Shown here: one piece after another, positions 42,615 to 51,224 of the stretch
Position numbering within the stretch: the stretch's first letter is position 1
How the letters are laid out: every line of letters starts with the position of its first letter
From: Hahnella lacustris
GTDB taxonomy: Bacteria; Pseudomonadota; Gammaproteobacteria; Burkholderiales; Burkholderiaceae_A
Length of the DNA stretch: 64,000 nucleotides
Assembly (NCBI GenBank): GCA_965194655.1
Contig: OZ239148.1
Coordinates: forward strand, 62,001 to 126,000
Direction: 5' to 3'
Notes under the pieces: generated by a model
Seen by the model: the letters and a program-made list of their open reading frames with translations, nothing else
The model's database searches: none
What the model was told of the DNA's origin: nothing
Made by a program: the position numbers and the translations under genes

Positions 42615-43520
42615 TTATTGTAGCAATGCCCGAGCAGGATGTTTCGAAAGTCGGCGGCAAACACGCATTTGAGTGCCTTCCGGCACCTTCCTTTCCAGCG
42701 TAGACGCGAGGGCCACAGCCTGTGATTCGCTCTGACAGCTGCAGAAAACCGCGCCGCCAGAGCCCGACATACGGGTGGCCGCTCGGGGTATTCCGGCCAA
42801 CTGGGCAGCTTTGGACAGGTCGGAAATGAGGTGTCTGACTGCATCAAATTCAGCGGTTGCGACAGGCTCAAGGGTATTGGAGCCCAGGGTCCAGATGGGG
42901 GCAGCCTGCGACTGGTCCAGCTCAGACTTGGAACAAGGCTGAGCGCTTCTCTCGAGGTGCGGGCTCTGAAAGATGGCCGCTGTTGGAACATGAACTGGCG
43001 GCACGGCAACCAGAAACCAGTCGGCAGAAATCTCCAGCGAAGTGAGCGTCTCTCCGACCCCCTCGGCCAGGGCCGTCTCGCCGAAGAGAAAGAACGGGAC
43101 ATCAGCACCGAGTCTGAGCCCGATGGCCTTGAGCTCTGGGTCTGAAATGGGTAGAGACCACAGCCGACGCAGCCCCATGAGACAGCTGGCCGCATCGGAT
43201 GAGCCTCCCCCGAGCCCCGCTCCGGCCGGGATGGCCTTCTTCATGCGGATGTTGCAGCCAAGCGCGGCGGCGTTTGGCAGGTTTGCCTGCAAGGCCCAGT
43301 GTCTGAGGGCCTCGGCTGCGCGCACGGTCAGGTCACTCGACGCAGGCCAGTCAAACGAATCCTGCCGTTCCATGCGCCCGTCCGTGCGAAGCTCGAGCTG
43401 GAGCTCGTCCTGCCAATCAATGAGACAGAAAAGACTTTGCAGCAGGTGATAGCCATCTGCTCGACGTCCGGTGACATGCAGAAAGAGGTTGAGCTTGGCA
43501 GGCGCAGGGAGTTTGACCAT
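42615..43520 (-). CDS. ispE: 4-diphosphocytidyl-2-C-methyl-D-erythritol kinase
   Basis: GHMP kinase of the MEP isoprenoid pathway. 301 residues. PAPAKLNLFLHVTGRRADGYHLLQSLF at the N-terminus, the ATP loop PAGAGLGGGSSDAA and MSGSGGAVF (motif 3) are present. Between lolB (15 bases upstream) and the tRNA-Gln. Confidence 0.96.
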   Translation of the reverse strand: MVKLPAPAKLNLFLHVTGRRADGYHLLQSLFCLIDWQDELQLELRTDGRMERQDSFDWPASSDLTVRAAEALRHWALQANLPNAAALGCNIRMKKAIPAGAGLGGGSSDAASCLMGLRRLWSLPISDPELKAIGLRLGADVPFFLFGETALAEGVGETLTSLEISADWFLVAVPPVHVPTAAIFQSPHLERSAQPCSKSELDQSQAAPIWTLGSNTLEPVATAEFDAVRHLISDLSKAAQLAGIPRAATRMSGSGGAVFCSCQSESQAVALASTLERKVPEGTQMRVCRRLSKHPARALLQ

Positions 43521-43535
43521 GAAGTCAGGTGAATC

Positions 43536-44048
43536 TTAGCGGCGATCAGGCAAGGCTCGAAGGCGAAGCTCGCCTTTTTGTCCTTGGACTCGAATGTCCT
43601 GCCCCATGGATGGACCCTGCCTCGATTTTGGCAGGAACCCTTCAGCGAGTTCAGCCAATTGCCTGACAGCATGCTCGGAAGTGAGCCCGAGCGTCTCAGA
43701 AAGCCAGGCGTGTAGCCGCTCGGTGGGGATGGGTCGACCCCTTTCGTCCCGGGGCTGCCACCCTTGAATCTGTGCGTCTGAGGGCTCTAGCGGTCGCACC
43801 AAGGCGCCGAGTGCGCCACCCCACGGGTCCGTCAGCAGAACCCATTCTTGACGCTCATCACGACCCCATTCGTAGCGCCCGCTCAGCGGCTGTTCGAGGG
43901 CACCGCCGGTCAGCTGAAAACGGCCGCTCTCAGAGGCATGCGCGCGTGACTCGATCGCTGTGGAGTCGATCAGCGGCATGGGGGTTGAGCAGCCCTGAAC
44001 CAGCAGGGCGAGCGTCACAATCAAGGCATCACGGCGGTGTGACGGCAT
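43536..44048 (-). CDS. lolB: Outer membrane lipoprotein LolB
   Basis: Inserts lipoproteins into the outer membrane after receiving them from LolA. 170 residues, with a signal peptide and lipobox LVQGC (Cys about 20). FQLTGG..., LSGRYEWGRDERQEWVLLTDPWGGALG and PIPTERLHAWLSE resemble LolB. Weak primary conservation makes context important: it lies between a TPR protein and ispE, the standard place. Confidence 0.85.
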   Translation of the reverse strand: MPSHRRDALIVTLALLVQGCSTPMPLIDSTAIESRAHASESGRFQLTGGALEQPLSGRYEWGRDERQEWVLLTDPWGGALGALVRPLEPSDAQIQGWQPRDERGRPIPTERLHAWLSETLGLTSEHAVRQLAELAEGFLPKSRQGPSMGQDIRVQGQKGELRLRALPDRR

Positions 44049-44071
44049 TGGCCAGTATCTTGACGGGCGAC

Positions 44072-45097
44072 CTAGCGAGCGCCAGGCGCTGTGACGCCAG
44101 CTCCCATGCGCTGGAGGGTCTCAAGGAGGACTCGGTTCTGAGGCGAGCGTTGGTGGGCTTCAGCCCAAACTCGGCGTGCATCCTCAGGCTGACCCTGTGT
44201 CCAGAGGACTTCTCCCAAATGGGCTGCAATCTCAGCATCCGGAAGCCGGCGATAGGCCTCCCAAAGCCAGCGCGCGGCCTGGTCAGGCTTTTGGAGCTTG
44301 AAGTATGCCCAGCCAAGACTGTCCATGATGTGTGGATCTTGAGGCAGGAGCTCGTGCGCTTTACGAATGAGGACATAGGCCTCCTGAATCGACTGGTTTC
44401 GGTCGACCAGGCTGTAGCCCAATGCGTTGAGCGCATGGGCGTGGTTTGGCTCTTGGACCAGCAGGCTTCGGAGCAGCGCTTCCATCTCAGAGACCAGACC
44501 CCGGCGCTCCTGAAGCATGGCTTTGGAGTAGAGGGCTGCGCTTGGAAGCACCCGTTGACCATAGACTTTGTCAATGAGCCGGATGCCTTGTTCGGGATTG
44601 GGTCCTCGCAGGGCAAGCTGGCCGAGGGTTTCGTGAAAGCCGGACTGTGCCTCAGGTGTCTTTGCAGATTTCAGCCGCAACTGAAGGGATGTGATGAGCC
44701 TATTGTCTTGTCCGAGCAACAGCTGCAGCAGGTCAACGGATTGCTGTGCCGAAGCGTTTTGGGGGTCTTGACGCAACCAGATTTCAGCAGTCTCTAGCGC
44801 CTCTTTGGGGGAGCGTACCGCCAGCGCGAGCTGAGTCGCTCGCTCAGCGACACCCGCATCTTGGGTCTGGCGGGCAAGGCCCAGATAGGCGCCCGCTGCG
44901 AGGAGAGGGTCACCTGCTTGGAGGGCAAATTCTGCAGCGAGGATCTGAAAAACAGCCCGAGCAGACTCTCGCGCGGTGTCGCGCACCGAGTCGTTGGGGG
45001 CTGCAGCTGCGACCCATGGCAGCCATGCACAGCTCAACGCAGCGAGTCCCTTCGAGAGGGAGAGAAGCTTGGACTGTCGGAAGGCGTTTCGGGGCAT
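44072..45097 (-). CDS. Periplasmic tetratricopeptide repeat protein
   Basis: A 341-residue exported protein with a signal peptide (LAALSCAWLPWVAAAAP) and several TPR units, clearest in ALNALGYSLVDRNQSIQEAYVLI and ILDSLGWAYFKLQKPDQAARWL-like blocks (about 230-310). This is the TPR protein regularly upstream of lolB in betaproteobacteria. No enzyme motif is visible. ATG 45097 is chosen because the signal peptide begins there; the longer frame would run into mutM. Confidence 0.85.
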   Translation of the reverse strand: MPRNAFRQSKLLSLSKGLAALSCAWLPWVAAAAPNDSVRDTARESARAVFQILAAEFALQAGDPLLAAGAYLGLARQTQDAGVAERATQLALAVRSPKEALETAEIWLRQDPQNASAQQSVDLLQLLLGQDNRLITSLQLRLKSAKTPEAQSGFHETLGQLALRGPNPEQGIRLIDKVYGQRVLPSAALYSKAMLQERRGLVSEMEALLRSLLVQEPNHAHALNALGYSLVDRNQSIQEAYVLIRKAHELLPQDPHIMDSLGWAYFKLQKPDQAARWLWEAYRRLPDAEIAAHLGEVLWTQGQPEDARRVWAEAHQRSPQNRVLLETLQRMGAGVTAPGAR

Positions 45098-45143
45098 GAT
45101 GGCTACCTTGTTTATCACAGTGTAGTCAAGAACGAAGGTCAAC

Positions 45144-45965
45144 ATGCCTGAACTGCCAGAGGTTGAAGTGGTTCGCCTTGGACTGGCCCCAGAGTTGACG
45201 GGGCAGAGGCTCATGGGGGTCTGGACGAGCGGCAAGCGTCTGCGCTCTTTCCTCGGGCAGTCCGAAGGCTTGGCGTGTCTGAGAGGTCAGCCACTTCTCG
45301 CGCTAGAGCGACGCTCGAAGATTCTGCTGTTTCAGTTCGAGTCGCACACCCTGCGCCTGCACTTGGGCATGTCTGGGGTGTTGACTCTGGAGGCCAGCGT
45401 CACGAGTCTGCGTTCCGCGCAAGACCCACACGAACATGTGGCACTTCAGTTTGAAAAGCAGGCACTCTGGCTGCGAGATCCACGTCGGTTTGGAGATCTG
45501 CAGCTTTGTGAGCCAAACGCGCCTTGGCCTCCCAGCGCTCAGGGCGTTGAGCCACTCTCCTGCGCCTTTGATGTCCAGCGGATGGTGCAAGCCTCGGCTG
45601 GCGTTCGTCAGGCGGTGAAGCCTTGGCTGATGGCAGGCCATGCAGTGGTCGGTGTGGGCAATATTTATGCCTCAGAGGCACTTTATCGGGCAGGCATTCG
45701 GCCCACTTGGGCGGCTGGACGCATTTCTGCGCGTCGATGGGCCCGATTGGTGGAGGAGATCCAGGCTGTGCTCAGAGAGGCGATCGAAAAAGGCGGAAGC
45801 ACGCTCAGAGACTTCAGAGGACATGAAGGTAGACCCGGTGAGTATCGTGAGGCACACCAGGTCTATGGCCGAGAGGGCCTTCCCTGCCTGAGCTGTCAGC
45901 AGCCCATTCGTCGGATGGTGCAGGCACAGCGTTCCACGTTTTATTGCAGCGGTTGTCAACGCTGA
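45144..45965 (+). CDS. mutM: Formamidopyrimidine/8-oxoguanine DNA glycosylase
   Basis: Excises 8-oxoG and FaPy and cleaves the abasic site. 273 residues. The N-terminal PELPEVEVVR gives the catalytic Pro and Glu; HLGMSGVL, the H2TH region with VGNIYASEALYRAGI, and a C-terminal zinc finger (CLSCQQPIRRM...FYCSGCQ) are intact. Divergent from the TPR gene across 46 bases; mutY follows 13 bases later. Confidence 0.96.
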   Translation: MPELPEVEVVRLGLAPELTGQRLMGVWTSGKRLRSFLGQSEGLACLRGQPLLALERRSKILLFQFESHTLRLHLGMSGVLTLEASVTSLRSAQDPHEHVALQFEKQALWLRDPRRFGDLQLCEPNAPWPPSAQGVEPLSCAFDVQRMVQASAGVRQAVKPWLMAGHAVVGVGNIYASEALYRAGIRPTWAAGRISARRWARLVEEIQAVLREAIEKGGSTLRDFRGHEGRPGEYREAHQVYGREGLPCLSCQQPIRRMVQAQRSTFYCSGCQR

Positions 45966-45978
45966 GGGCTCAGAGGGA

Positions 45979-46965
45979 ATGAAGGACTTTGCACAACCCC
46001 TGCTGGCCTGGGCAAGGCCGCATGGCCGAAAGGGCTTGCCATGGCAGCCAAGCGAATCCGAGGCTGCGGATCCTTACAGAATTTGGGTCTCCGAGGTGAT
46101 GCTTCAGCAGACTCAGGTCAAGACCATGCGCCCGTATTTCGAGCGCTTCCTAGATCGGTTCCCAACGGTGGAGGCTTTGGCATTGGCGAACCTCGATGAG
46201 GTGCTCGCTCATTGGAGTGGACTCGGTTACTACGCGCGTGCGCGAAACCTGCATCGAGCCGCTCAGAAGGTGCAGGCGCTTGGACGTTGGCCCGAAACGA
46301 GAATCGAGTGGGAGGCTCTACCTGGTGTCGGCCGATCGACTGCCGCGGCGGTGGTCTCCATGGCTTGGGGGCATCGAGAGGCGATCTTGGATGGAAACGT
46401 GCGTCGCGTGCTGGCCCGACAGGTTCGTGCACCCGAGGCTTGGGCGAGTGCGGCGCTGACCGCTCGACTCTGGCCTGAGGCTCAAGCGCGACTGCCCGAG
46501 GCAGAGAGGGACATGCCCCTCTACACGCAGGCGTTGATGGATCTGGGGGCGTTGATTTGTCTTCCTCGACAGCCCCGTTGTGACGACTGTCCCGTCCACC
46601 AGACCTGCCAGGCGCACCGGTCGGGGGAGGTCTTCGCTTACCCGGTGCCGGCCAAACGAAAGGTACGACCCACGCGCACAGAGCACTGGGCGCTCGTGAG
46701 GAAGGATGGCCTGCTGTTCATGGAAGAGCGACCGCCGAGTGGCCTCTGGGGCGGACTCTGGGTCTTCCCGTCGCTAGAGAACCCTCCAGATCACGGCGAA
46801 CTCTGGGGCCACCTGAACCACGCCTTTACTCACTTTGAGCTCTTTGCTCAGATCTGGTCTGTGGACCCCCCTGCGGTGCAGAGCACGGGTTTCTGGGTCG
46901 AACCACAACGGGCTCTGGACGGGCCACTTCCCACGCCCATCCGCCGCGTCATTGAGGACCTTTAG
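45979..46965 (+). CDS. mutY: Adenine DNA glycosylase MutY
   Basis: Removes A mispaired with 8-oxoG. 328 residues. SEVMLQQTQVKTM (catalytic Glu), the HhH LPGVGRSTAAAVVSMA, catalytic Asp in EAILDGNVRRVLAR, the 4Fe-4S motif C-x6-C-x2-C-x5-C, and a NUDIX-like C-terminal domain (LWGGLWVFPS). With mutM just upstream it makes an oxidised-guanine repair operon. Confidence 0.96.
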   Translation: MKDFAQPLLAWARPHGRKGLPWQPSESEAADPYRIWVSEVMLQQTQVKTMRPYFERFLDRFPTVEALALANLDEVLAHWSGLGYYARARNLHRAAQKVQALGRWPETRIEWEALPGVGRSTAAAVVSMAWGHREAILDGNVRRVLARQVRAPEAWASAALTARLWPEAQARLPEAERDMPLYTQALMDLGALICLPRQPRCDDCPVHQTCQAHRSGEVFAYPVPAKRKVRPTRTEHWALVRKDGLLFMEERPPSGLWGGLWVFPSLENPPDHGELWGHLNHAFTHFELFAQIWSVDPPAVQSTGFWVEPQRALDGPLPTPIRRVIEDL

Positions 46966-46972
46966 GACGCCT

Positions 46973-47869
46973 TTAGTCGAGACCCCTGCGCAAGAGACTG
47001 CGGTGTCGAACACGAATGGTGCCTTGGTGCGAGAGCCGCTGGGCGAGCGATTCCACACAGTAGACGGATCGGTGCTGACCTCCGGTACAGCCGATCGCCA
47101 CGGTGAGGTAGCTGCGCTGCTCAAGTGTGTAGGCGGGGAGCCATCGCTCGATGAACCCCTGGATATCAGAGATCATGGATTCCACGCTGGGCTCTTGCTC
47201 CAGAAAGGCTTGTACTTCGGGGTCTTTACCCGTCAGCCCTCTGAGCAAGGGGTCATAGTGAGGGTTTGGAAGACAGCGGACATCAAAGACGAGGTCGGCA
47301 TCAAGGGGAACTCCATCTTTGAAGGCAAAGGACTGCAGCAGAAGCGTCAGGTTCCCGGTACCCAAGGCGATGATCTCTCGCACCCAGGTTCGAAGTGCGC
47401 TGGCCTTGAGCTGGCTGGTGTCCAGTGGAATCCCAAGATGGGCAATGTTGGAGAGCAGTTCACGCTCTCTCTCAATGCTCTCGTGCAGTGGACGGTCCTG
47501 CTCCTGCTCCTCCCGGACTTCATTGCGCAGGCTGAAAGGGTGCCTGCGGCGGGTCTCGGAATAGCGTTGAACCAGTGCCTCTGTGTTGGCGGTTAAAAAG
47601 AGCACGCAAGGCTGGAAACCCTCTCCTTTGAGGGTGTGAAGTGCAGGCTCAAGCCGCTCCACCTGATGCTGGGTTCGAGTATCCGTTGCAACGGCAATCT
47701 TGTGGTGACCTTGGCTCTGGAGCAGGCGTACCAGCATCACCAGTAAATCCACTGGTAGGTTGTCGACGATTGAAAAGCCACTGTCCTCAAGGAGATTGAG
47801 CACGACCGACCTCCCGGAGCCTGAGAGCCCTGTGACCAGAACCAGCTTGCATTGTGCCGCCGTGCTCAC
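46973..47869 (-). CDS. rapZ: RapZ family RNase adapter/nucleotide-binding protein
   Basis: In enterobacteria RapZ guides RNase E to GlmZ. 298 residues. The N-terminal P-loop reads GLSGSGRSVV, with Arg20 (codon AGG, 47812-47810) where the Walker A Lys should be; the rest is standard (DNLPVDLL, VRCLPNPHYDPLLRGLTGKD, CTGGQHRSVYCVESLA). The GTG start overlaps hprK's stop. It ends the rpoN-hpf-ptsN-hprK-rapZ run and is convergent with mutY. Confidence 0.94.
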   Translation of the reverse strand: MSTAAQCKLVLVTGLSGSGRSVVLNLLEDSGFSIVDNLPVDLLVMLVRLLQSQGHHKIAVATDTRTQHQVERLEPALHTLKGEGFQPCVLFLTANTEALVQRYSETRRRHPFSLRNEVREEQEQDRPLHESIERERELLSNIAHLGIPLDTSQLKASALRTWVREIIALGTGNLTLLLQSFAFKDGVPLDADLVFDVRCLPNPHYDPLLRGLTGKDPEVQAFLEQEPSVESMISDIQGFIERWLPAYTLEQRSYLTVAIGCTGGQHRSVYCVESLAQRLSHQGTIRVRHRSLLRRGLD

Positions 47870-48792
47870 GAGCCTCCCCCCGACATGGCACGCTGCTGCC
47901 TCTCCATAAACTCTCGCATGGTGTCCACGCCTCGGAGCTGAAGCACGGTATTGCGAACCGCCGCCTCCGCCAGCACCGCCAGGTTTCGGCCAGCCGCCAC
48001 TGGAATCACCACCTTGCGAATCGGAAGGCCAAGCAGATTCTGGGTCAGCGCTTCAAGCGGCAGGCGCTCATATTCGTCAATGGCGGAGCGACGCACCAGC
48101 TGGATGATCAGTCGCAGCCGCATCTTGCGGCGGACACTGGTCTCGCCAAAGATGGCACGAATATCGAGCAGCCCGAGCCCCCTGACCTCGAGAAGGTTTT
48201 GCAGGAGGGGGGGGCACCTTCCCTCAATGGCGTCGGGGGCAATGCGAGCGAATTCGACCACATCGTCTGCAACCAGGCCGTGCCCTCGGGTAATGAGTTC
48301 AAGGGCCAGCTCGCTCTTACCAAGCCCCGACTCTCCTGAAATCAAGACGCCCAGGCCCAGGACGTCCATAAAGACACCATGAGCGGTCTCCTTGGGAGCG
48401 AGTCGCTTGCTGAGCTGTATGCGCAGAAGCTCAATCACGTGAGCGGCCGTCAGACTCGACCTGAGCAGCGGAAGCTCGTCTCGGTCGCAGGCCTCAAAAA
48501 GGCTTGAGGGAGGCACGAGCCCATCTGCGATGAGAATGGCTGGAGGCTTACCGGCAAGGAGTTCAGCGGTCAGGTAGCGTCGTCTCTGAGGATCAAGGCG
48601 ATTGAAATACTCCACCTCAGCGACACCCATCACTTGGATTCGATTGAGGTGAATGAGGTTGAAATGGCCGACCAGGTCTGCACTCTCGAATGAGGATCCC
48701 GAGACATGTCGGTCTCCTCCTTTGAGTCCGGTGACCCAGGTCAGTTTCAACAGCTCCCGGTAGGACGAAAAGAGCTGTTCGACGTTCAGCAT
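47866..48792 (-). CDS. hprK: HPr kinase/phosphorylase
   Basis: Phosphorylates or dephosphorylates Ser46 of HPr. 308 residues. The Walker A GESGLGKSELALELI, VADDVVEF with the catalytic Asp, and the family signature EVRGLGLLDIRAIFG are intact. In Burkholderiales it belongs to the PTS-Ntr regulatory set rather than sugar uptake. It follows ptsN after 8 bases. Confidence 0.96.
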   Translation of the reverse strand: MLNVEQLFSSYRELLKLTWVTGLKGGDRHVSGSSFESADLVGHFNLIHLNRIQVMGVAEVEYFNRLDPQRRRYLTAELLAGKPPAILIADGLVPPSSLFEACDRDELPLLRSSLTAAHVIELLRIQLSKRLAPKETAHGVFMDVLGLGVLISGESGLGKSELALELITRGHGLVADDVVEFARIAPDAIEGRCPPLLQNLLEVRGLGLLDIRAIFGETSVRRKMRLRLIIQLVRRSAIDEYERLPLEALTQNLLGLPIRKVVIPVAAGRNLAVLAEAAVRNTVLQLRGVDTMREFMERQQRAMSGGGS

Positions 48793-48800
48793 TTGACTGC

Positions 48801-49265
48801 CTAGGCGCTCGCAGGCTGCCAGGTGGCGATGACCTGGTGCAGGCTTGCTGGATCTTGCACCGTGAAAAGTGCGTCTCGCAGCTGGGTGTCGGAGAGCATT
48901 TCCGCCACCTCAGACAGCAGTTCCAGGTGATGCTGAGTCGCCTGCTCGGGAACCAGAAGGAAAATCAGCACAGAAACAGGCTTGCCATCAGGGGCATCAA
49001 AGGAGACTGGTTCTGCCAGGCGCACCACACCGGCAACCGCTTCTTCAAGGCCCTTGATTCGCCCGTGCGGGATGGCGATTCCATCCCCGAGGCCGGTAGA
49101 CCCCAGACGCTCGCGAGCGAAGAGCGAGTCGAACACTTTCGCCCGAGCAATCCCACGCTGTTCTTCAAACATCAGTCCTGCGTGCTCGAAGACGCGCTTC
49201 TTGCTTGACGCATCAACGCCCAGCAAGATACTCCTCGGTTCGAGCAACTCAGAAATTCGATTCAT
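48801..49265 (-). CDS. ptsN: PTS-Ntr IIA component PtsN
   Basis: EIIA-Ntr, a phosphoryl acceptor regulating potassium, nitrogen and stress responses. 154 residues with the phospho-His in GLGDGIAIPHGRI. ATG 49265 fits the usual N-terminus (MNRISELLEPRSILLG). A predicted promoter with a palindromic spacer lies directly upstream, so ptsN-hprK-rapZ can be expressed apart from hpf. Confidence 0.95.
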   Translation of the reverse strand: MNRISELLEPRSILLGVDASSKKRVFEHAGLMFEEQRGIARAKVFDSLFARERLGSTGLGDGIAIPHGRIKGLEEAVAGVVRLAEPVSFDAPDGKPVSVLIFLLVPEQATQHHLELLSEVAEMLSDTQLRDALFTVQDPASLHQVIATWQPASA

Positions 49266-49316
49266 CAAGCCCACTCCTGCGGCTGTTTTTGACAAGCCGG
49301 TGACACGATGGATCGC

Positions 49317-49345
49317 ATTATAGGGGGCTTAAGCCCCCTTGTGCA
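49317..49345 (-). promoter_or_regulatory. Predicted ptsN promoter with a perfect palindrome in its spacer
   Basis: On the minus strand TGCACA (49345-49340) and TATAAT (49322-49317) are 17 bases apart, 4/6 and 6/6 matches. The spacer is filled by an 18-bp perfect palindrome, AGGGGGCTTAAGCCCCCT (49322-49339). This could be an operator, or a hairpin in hpf read-through RNA. No T-run follows, so a terminator is less likely. Confidence 0.5.
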
Positions 49346-49361
49346 CCGCAAAATTTTCCAC

Positions 49362-49685
49362 TTATTCCGTGATGGTTGGAATGGATTTTCCGTCATGGAC
49401 AGACGCCTGGTGTTGCTCCTTGTATCGCACCACTTGGCGGTCAATTTTGTCGGCCAATAAGTCGATGGCGGCATAGAGGTCTTCATGTTTGGCCTCGGCA
49501 TGAAGGTCTTTTCCTTGAAAGTGAACAGTCACTTCTGCACGCTGCTCATGCTTCTCGACGCTCAACATGACCTGGGCCTCTAAGCCCTGGGCAAAATGGC
49601 GCCATGCTCGGCTGAGCTTCTGCTCGACGTAGTCGCGAATGGCGTCCGTGACGGGCAGATGATGTCCAGTAATGCTCACTTTCAT
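49362..49685 (-). CDS. hpf: Ribosome hibernation promoting factor
   Basis: Inactivates ribosomes in stationary phase. 107 residues, the short HPF/YfiA form: MKVSITGHHLPVTDAIRDYVEQKL, then DLHAEAKHEDLYAAIDLLADKIDRQV. ATG 49685 has GGAGGAG just upstream. It follows rpoN by 13 bases, the usual rpoN-hpf order. Confidence 0.95.
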   Translation of the reverse strand: MKVSITGHHLPVTDAIRDYVEQKLSRAWRHFAQGLEAQVMLSVEKHEQRAEVTVHFQGKDLHAEAKHEDLYAAIDLLADKIDRQVVRYKEQHQASVHDGKSIPTITE

Positions 49686-49698
49686 GGTTGCTCCTCCT

Positions 49699-51222
49699 TT
49701 AAGTTTGTTTTCTAAGGCTAGCACTTGGAATCCGGAGGCTCTCGCGATACTTGGCCACGGTCCGACGAGCGACGACGATCCCCGACTCGGCAAAACGGTC
49801 AGCGATGGCCTGGTCCGACAGCGGCTTGTTGGTGTTTTCTTGTCGGATCCACTCGCCAATCTGCGCCTTGAGCGCTGTGGCCGAGGCTGCGCCACCATCA
49901 TCTGTACCCACGTGGCTTGAGAAAAAGAACTTCAGTTCAAAGCAGCCCAGCGGTGTGAGCATGAATTTCTGAGTGGTCACTCGAGAGACGGTCGATTCGT
50001 GTAGCTCACAGGACTCTGCGATGTCTTTGAGAATCATCGGCTTCATCGCCTTCGGCCCGAGGTGGAAAAAGGGCTGCTGTGCAGCCACGATCGCCTGCGA
50101 GACTCTGAGGATGGTGTCGCTGCGCTGCTCAATGTTCTTGACCATCCAGCGCGCCTCTTGAAGCTTCTGTGCCAGGCTACTGTCGCCTGAATGGTCTCGA
50201 ATCAGGCGCGCATAAAGTGGATTGATTTGGAGCTTCGGAAGGGCCTGACTAGAGAGCCTTGCGACCCACCGACCACTGCGATCTTTCTGGACCGTGACGT
50301 CCGGAATAACGGTTGCGACCTCCTTTCGATCAAAGACCGCCGCTGGTTTGGGCCGAAGCTGCCGAATGAGCGTGAGGGCCTCCTGGATGAGTCCGCGGTC
50401 AAGGCCACAGGACTTGGCGAGACTCGCAACAGGCTGCTGCCCGAGGGCATCGAGGTGGAATTCAACGAGTCGCTTTGCTGCCTCTAGGACCTCACGGTCG
50501 GCGACTTGAATGGTGGGGCTGCGGAGCTGGAGTAAGAGGCATTCTTGAAGGTTCGAGGCCCCAACCCCGACGGGATCGAAGGATTGGAGCAGACGAAGCC
50601 CCAGACGCATCTCATCCTCATCCAATGGCTCGTCAAAGTGACGTTCAAAAAGGTCTTGGAAGGGCTCAGCGATCTCCTCGAGAGGGTCTCGAAGGTACCC
50701 GTCCTCATCCAGTGCGTTGATGAGAACTTCGAGCCACGCCCGATCGCGGGCAGACAAGGTCAGTCCCAGTGCTTGGCTACGAAGGTGATCACCGAGGTTT
50801 TCATCCACAGCCTCTTGACTCTCCGGGGCATCGTCATCTGCGCCAAGCCCACTGGTTTTCCAGTCAGCCAGTGAGTCGGGGTCTTCCCATTCCGGTGGTC
50901 CATCCACCTCGGCCGCCTGCTCGGGTGAGAACTCCTCGCGCTGGAGCTCTGCAAGTTCAAGTCGGTCTTCGCGGGCTGGCTCCGTCAGATCCTCTTCCCA
51001 ATCCACATCAGCGCTTCGCTCAGGCTCGGTGGGCGTCGCCTCTGCGGTGGCCTCGCCCTCGTCCTCGTAGTCCTCGAGTTCAAGTAGGGGGTTCTCTTCG
51101 ATGAAGTTCTGCAGCTCCTGCCGCAGCTCCAGGTTCGAGAGTGCCAAGAGTCGAATGGCCTGCTGGAGCTGAGGCGTCAGTGCGAGCTGTTGGCTGGTCC
51201 GAGTGGAGAGCGTGATCTTCAT
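49699..51222 (-). CDS. rpoN: RNA polymerase sigma-54 factor
   Basis: Enhancer-dependent sigma factor. 507 residues: region I with SQQLALTPQLQQAIRLLALSN, an acidic region II (about 45-150), the core-binding and HTH domains, and the RpoN box (ARRTVAKYRESL) near the C-terminus. Two bases separate it from lptB. No sigma-54 activator gene is in the window. Confidence 0.96.
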   Translation of the reverse strand: MKITLSTRTSQQLALTPQLQQAIRLLALSNLELRQELQNFIEENPLLELEDYEDEGEATAEATPTEPERSADVDWEEDLTEPAREDRLELAELQREEFSPEQAAEVDGPPEWEDPDSLADWKTSGLGADDDAPESQEAVDENLGDHLRSQALGLTLSARDRAWLEVLINALDEDGYLRDPLEEIAEPFQDLFERHFDEPLDEDEMRLGLRLLQSFDPVGVGASNLQECLLLQLRSPTIQVADREVLEAAKRLVEFHLDALGQQPVASLAKSCGLDRGLIQEALTLIRQLRPKPAAVFDRKEVATVIPDVTVQKDRSGRWVARLSSQALPKLQINPLYARLIRDHSGDSSLAQKLQEARWMVKNIEQRSDTILRVSQAIVAAQQPFFHLGPKAMKPMILKDIAESCELHESTVSRVTTQKFMLTPLGCFELKFFFSSHVGTDDGGAASATALKAQIGEWIRQENTNKPLSDQAIADRFAESGIVVARRTVAKYRESLRIPSASLRKQT

Positions 51223-51224
51223 GG

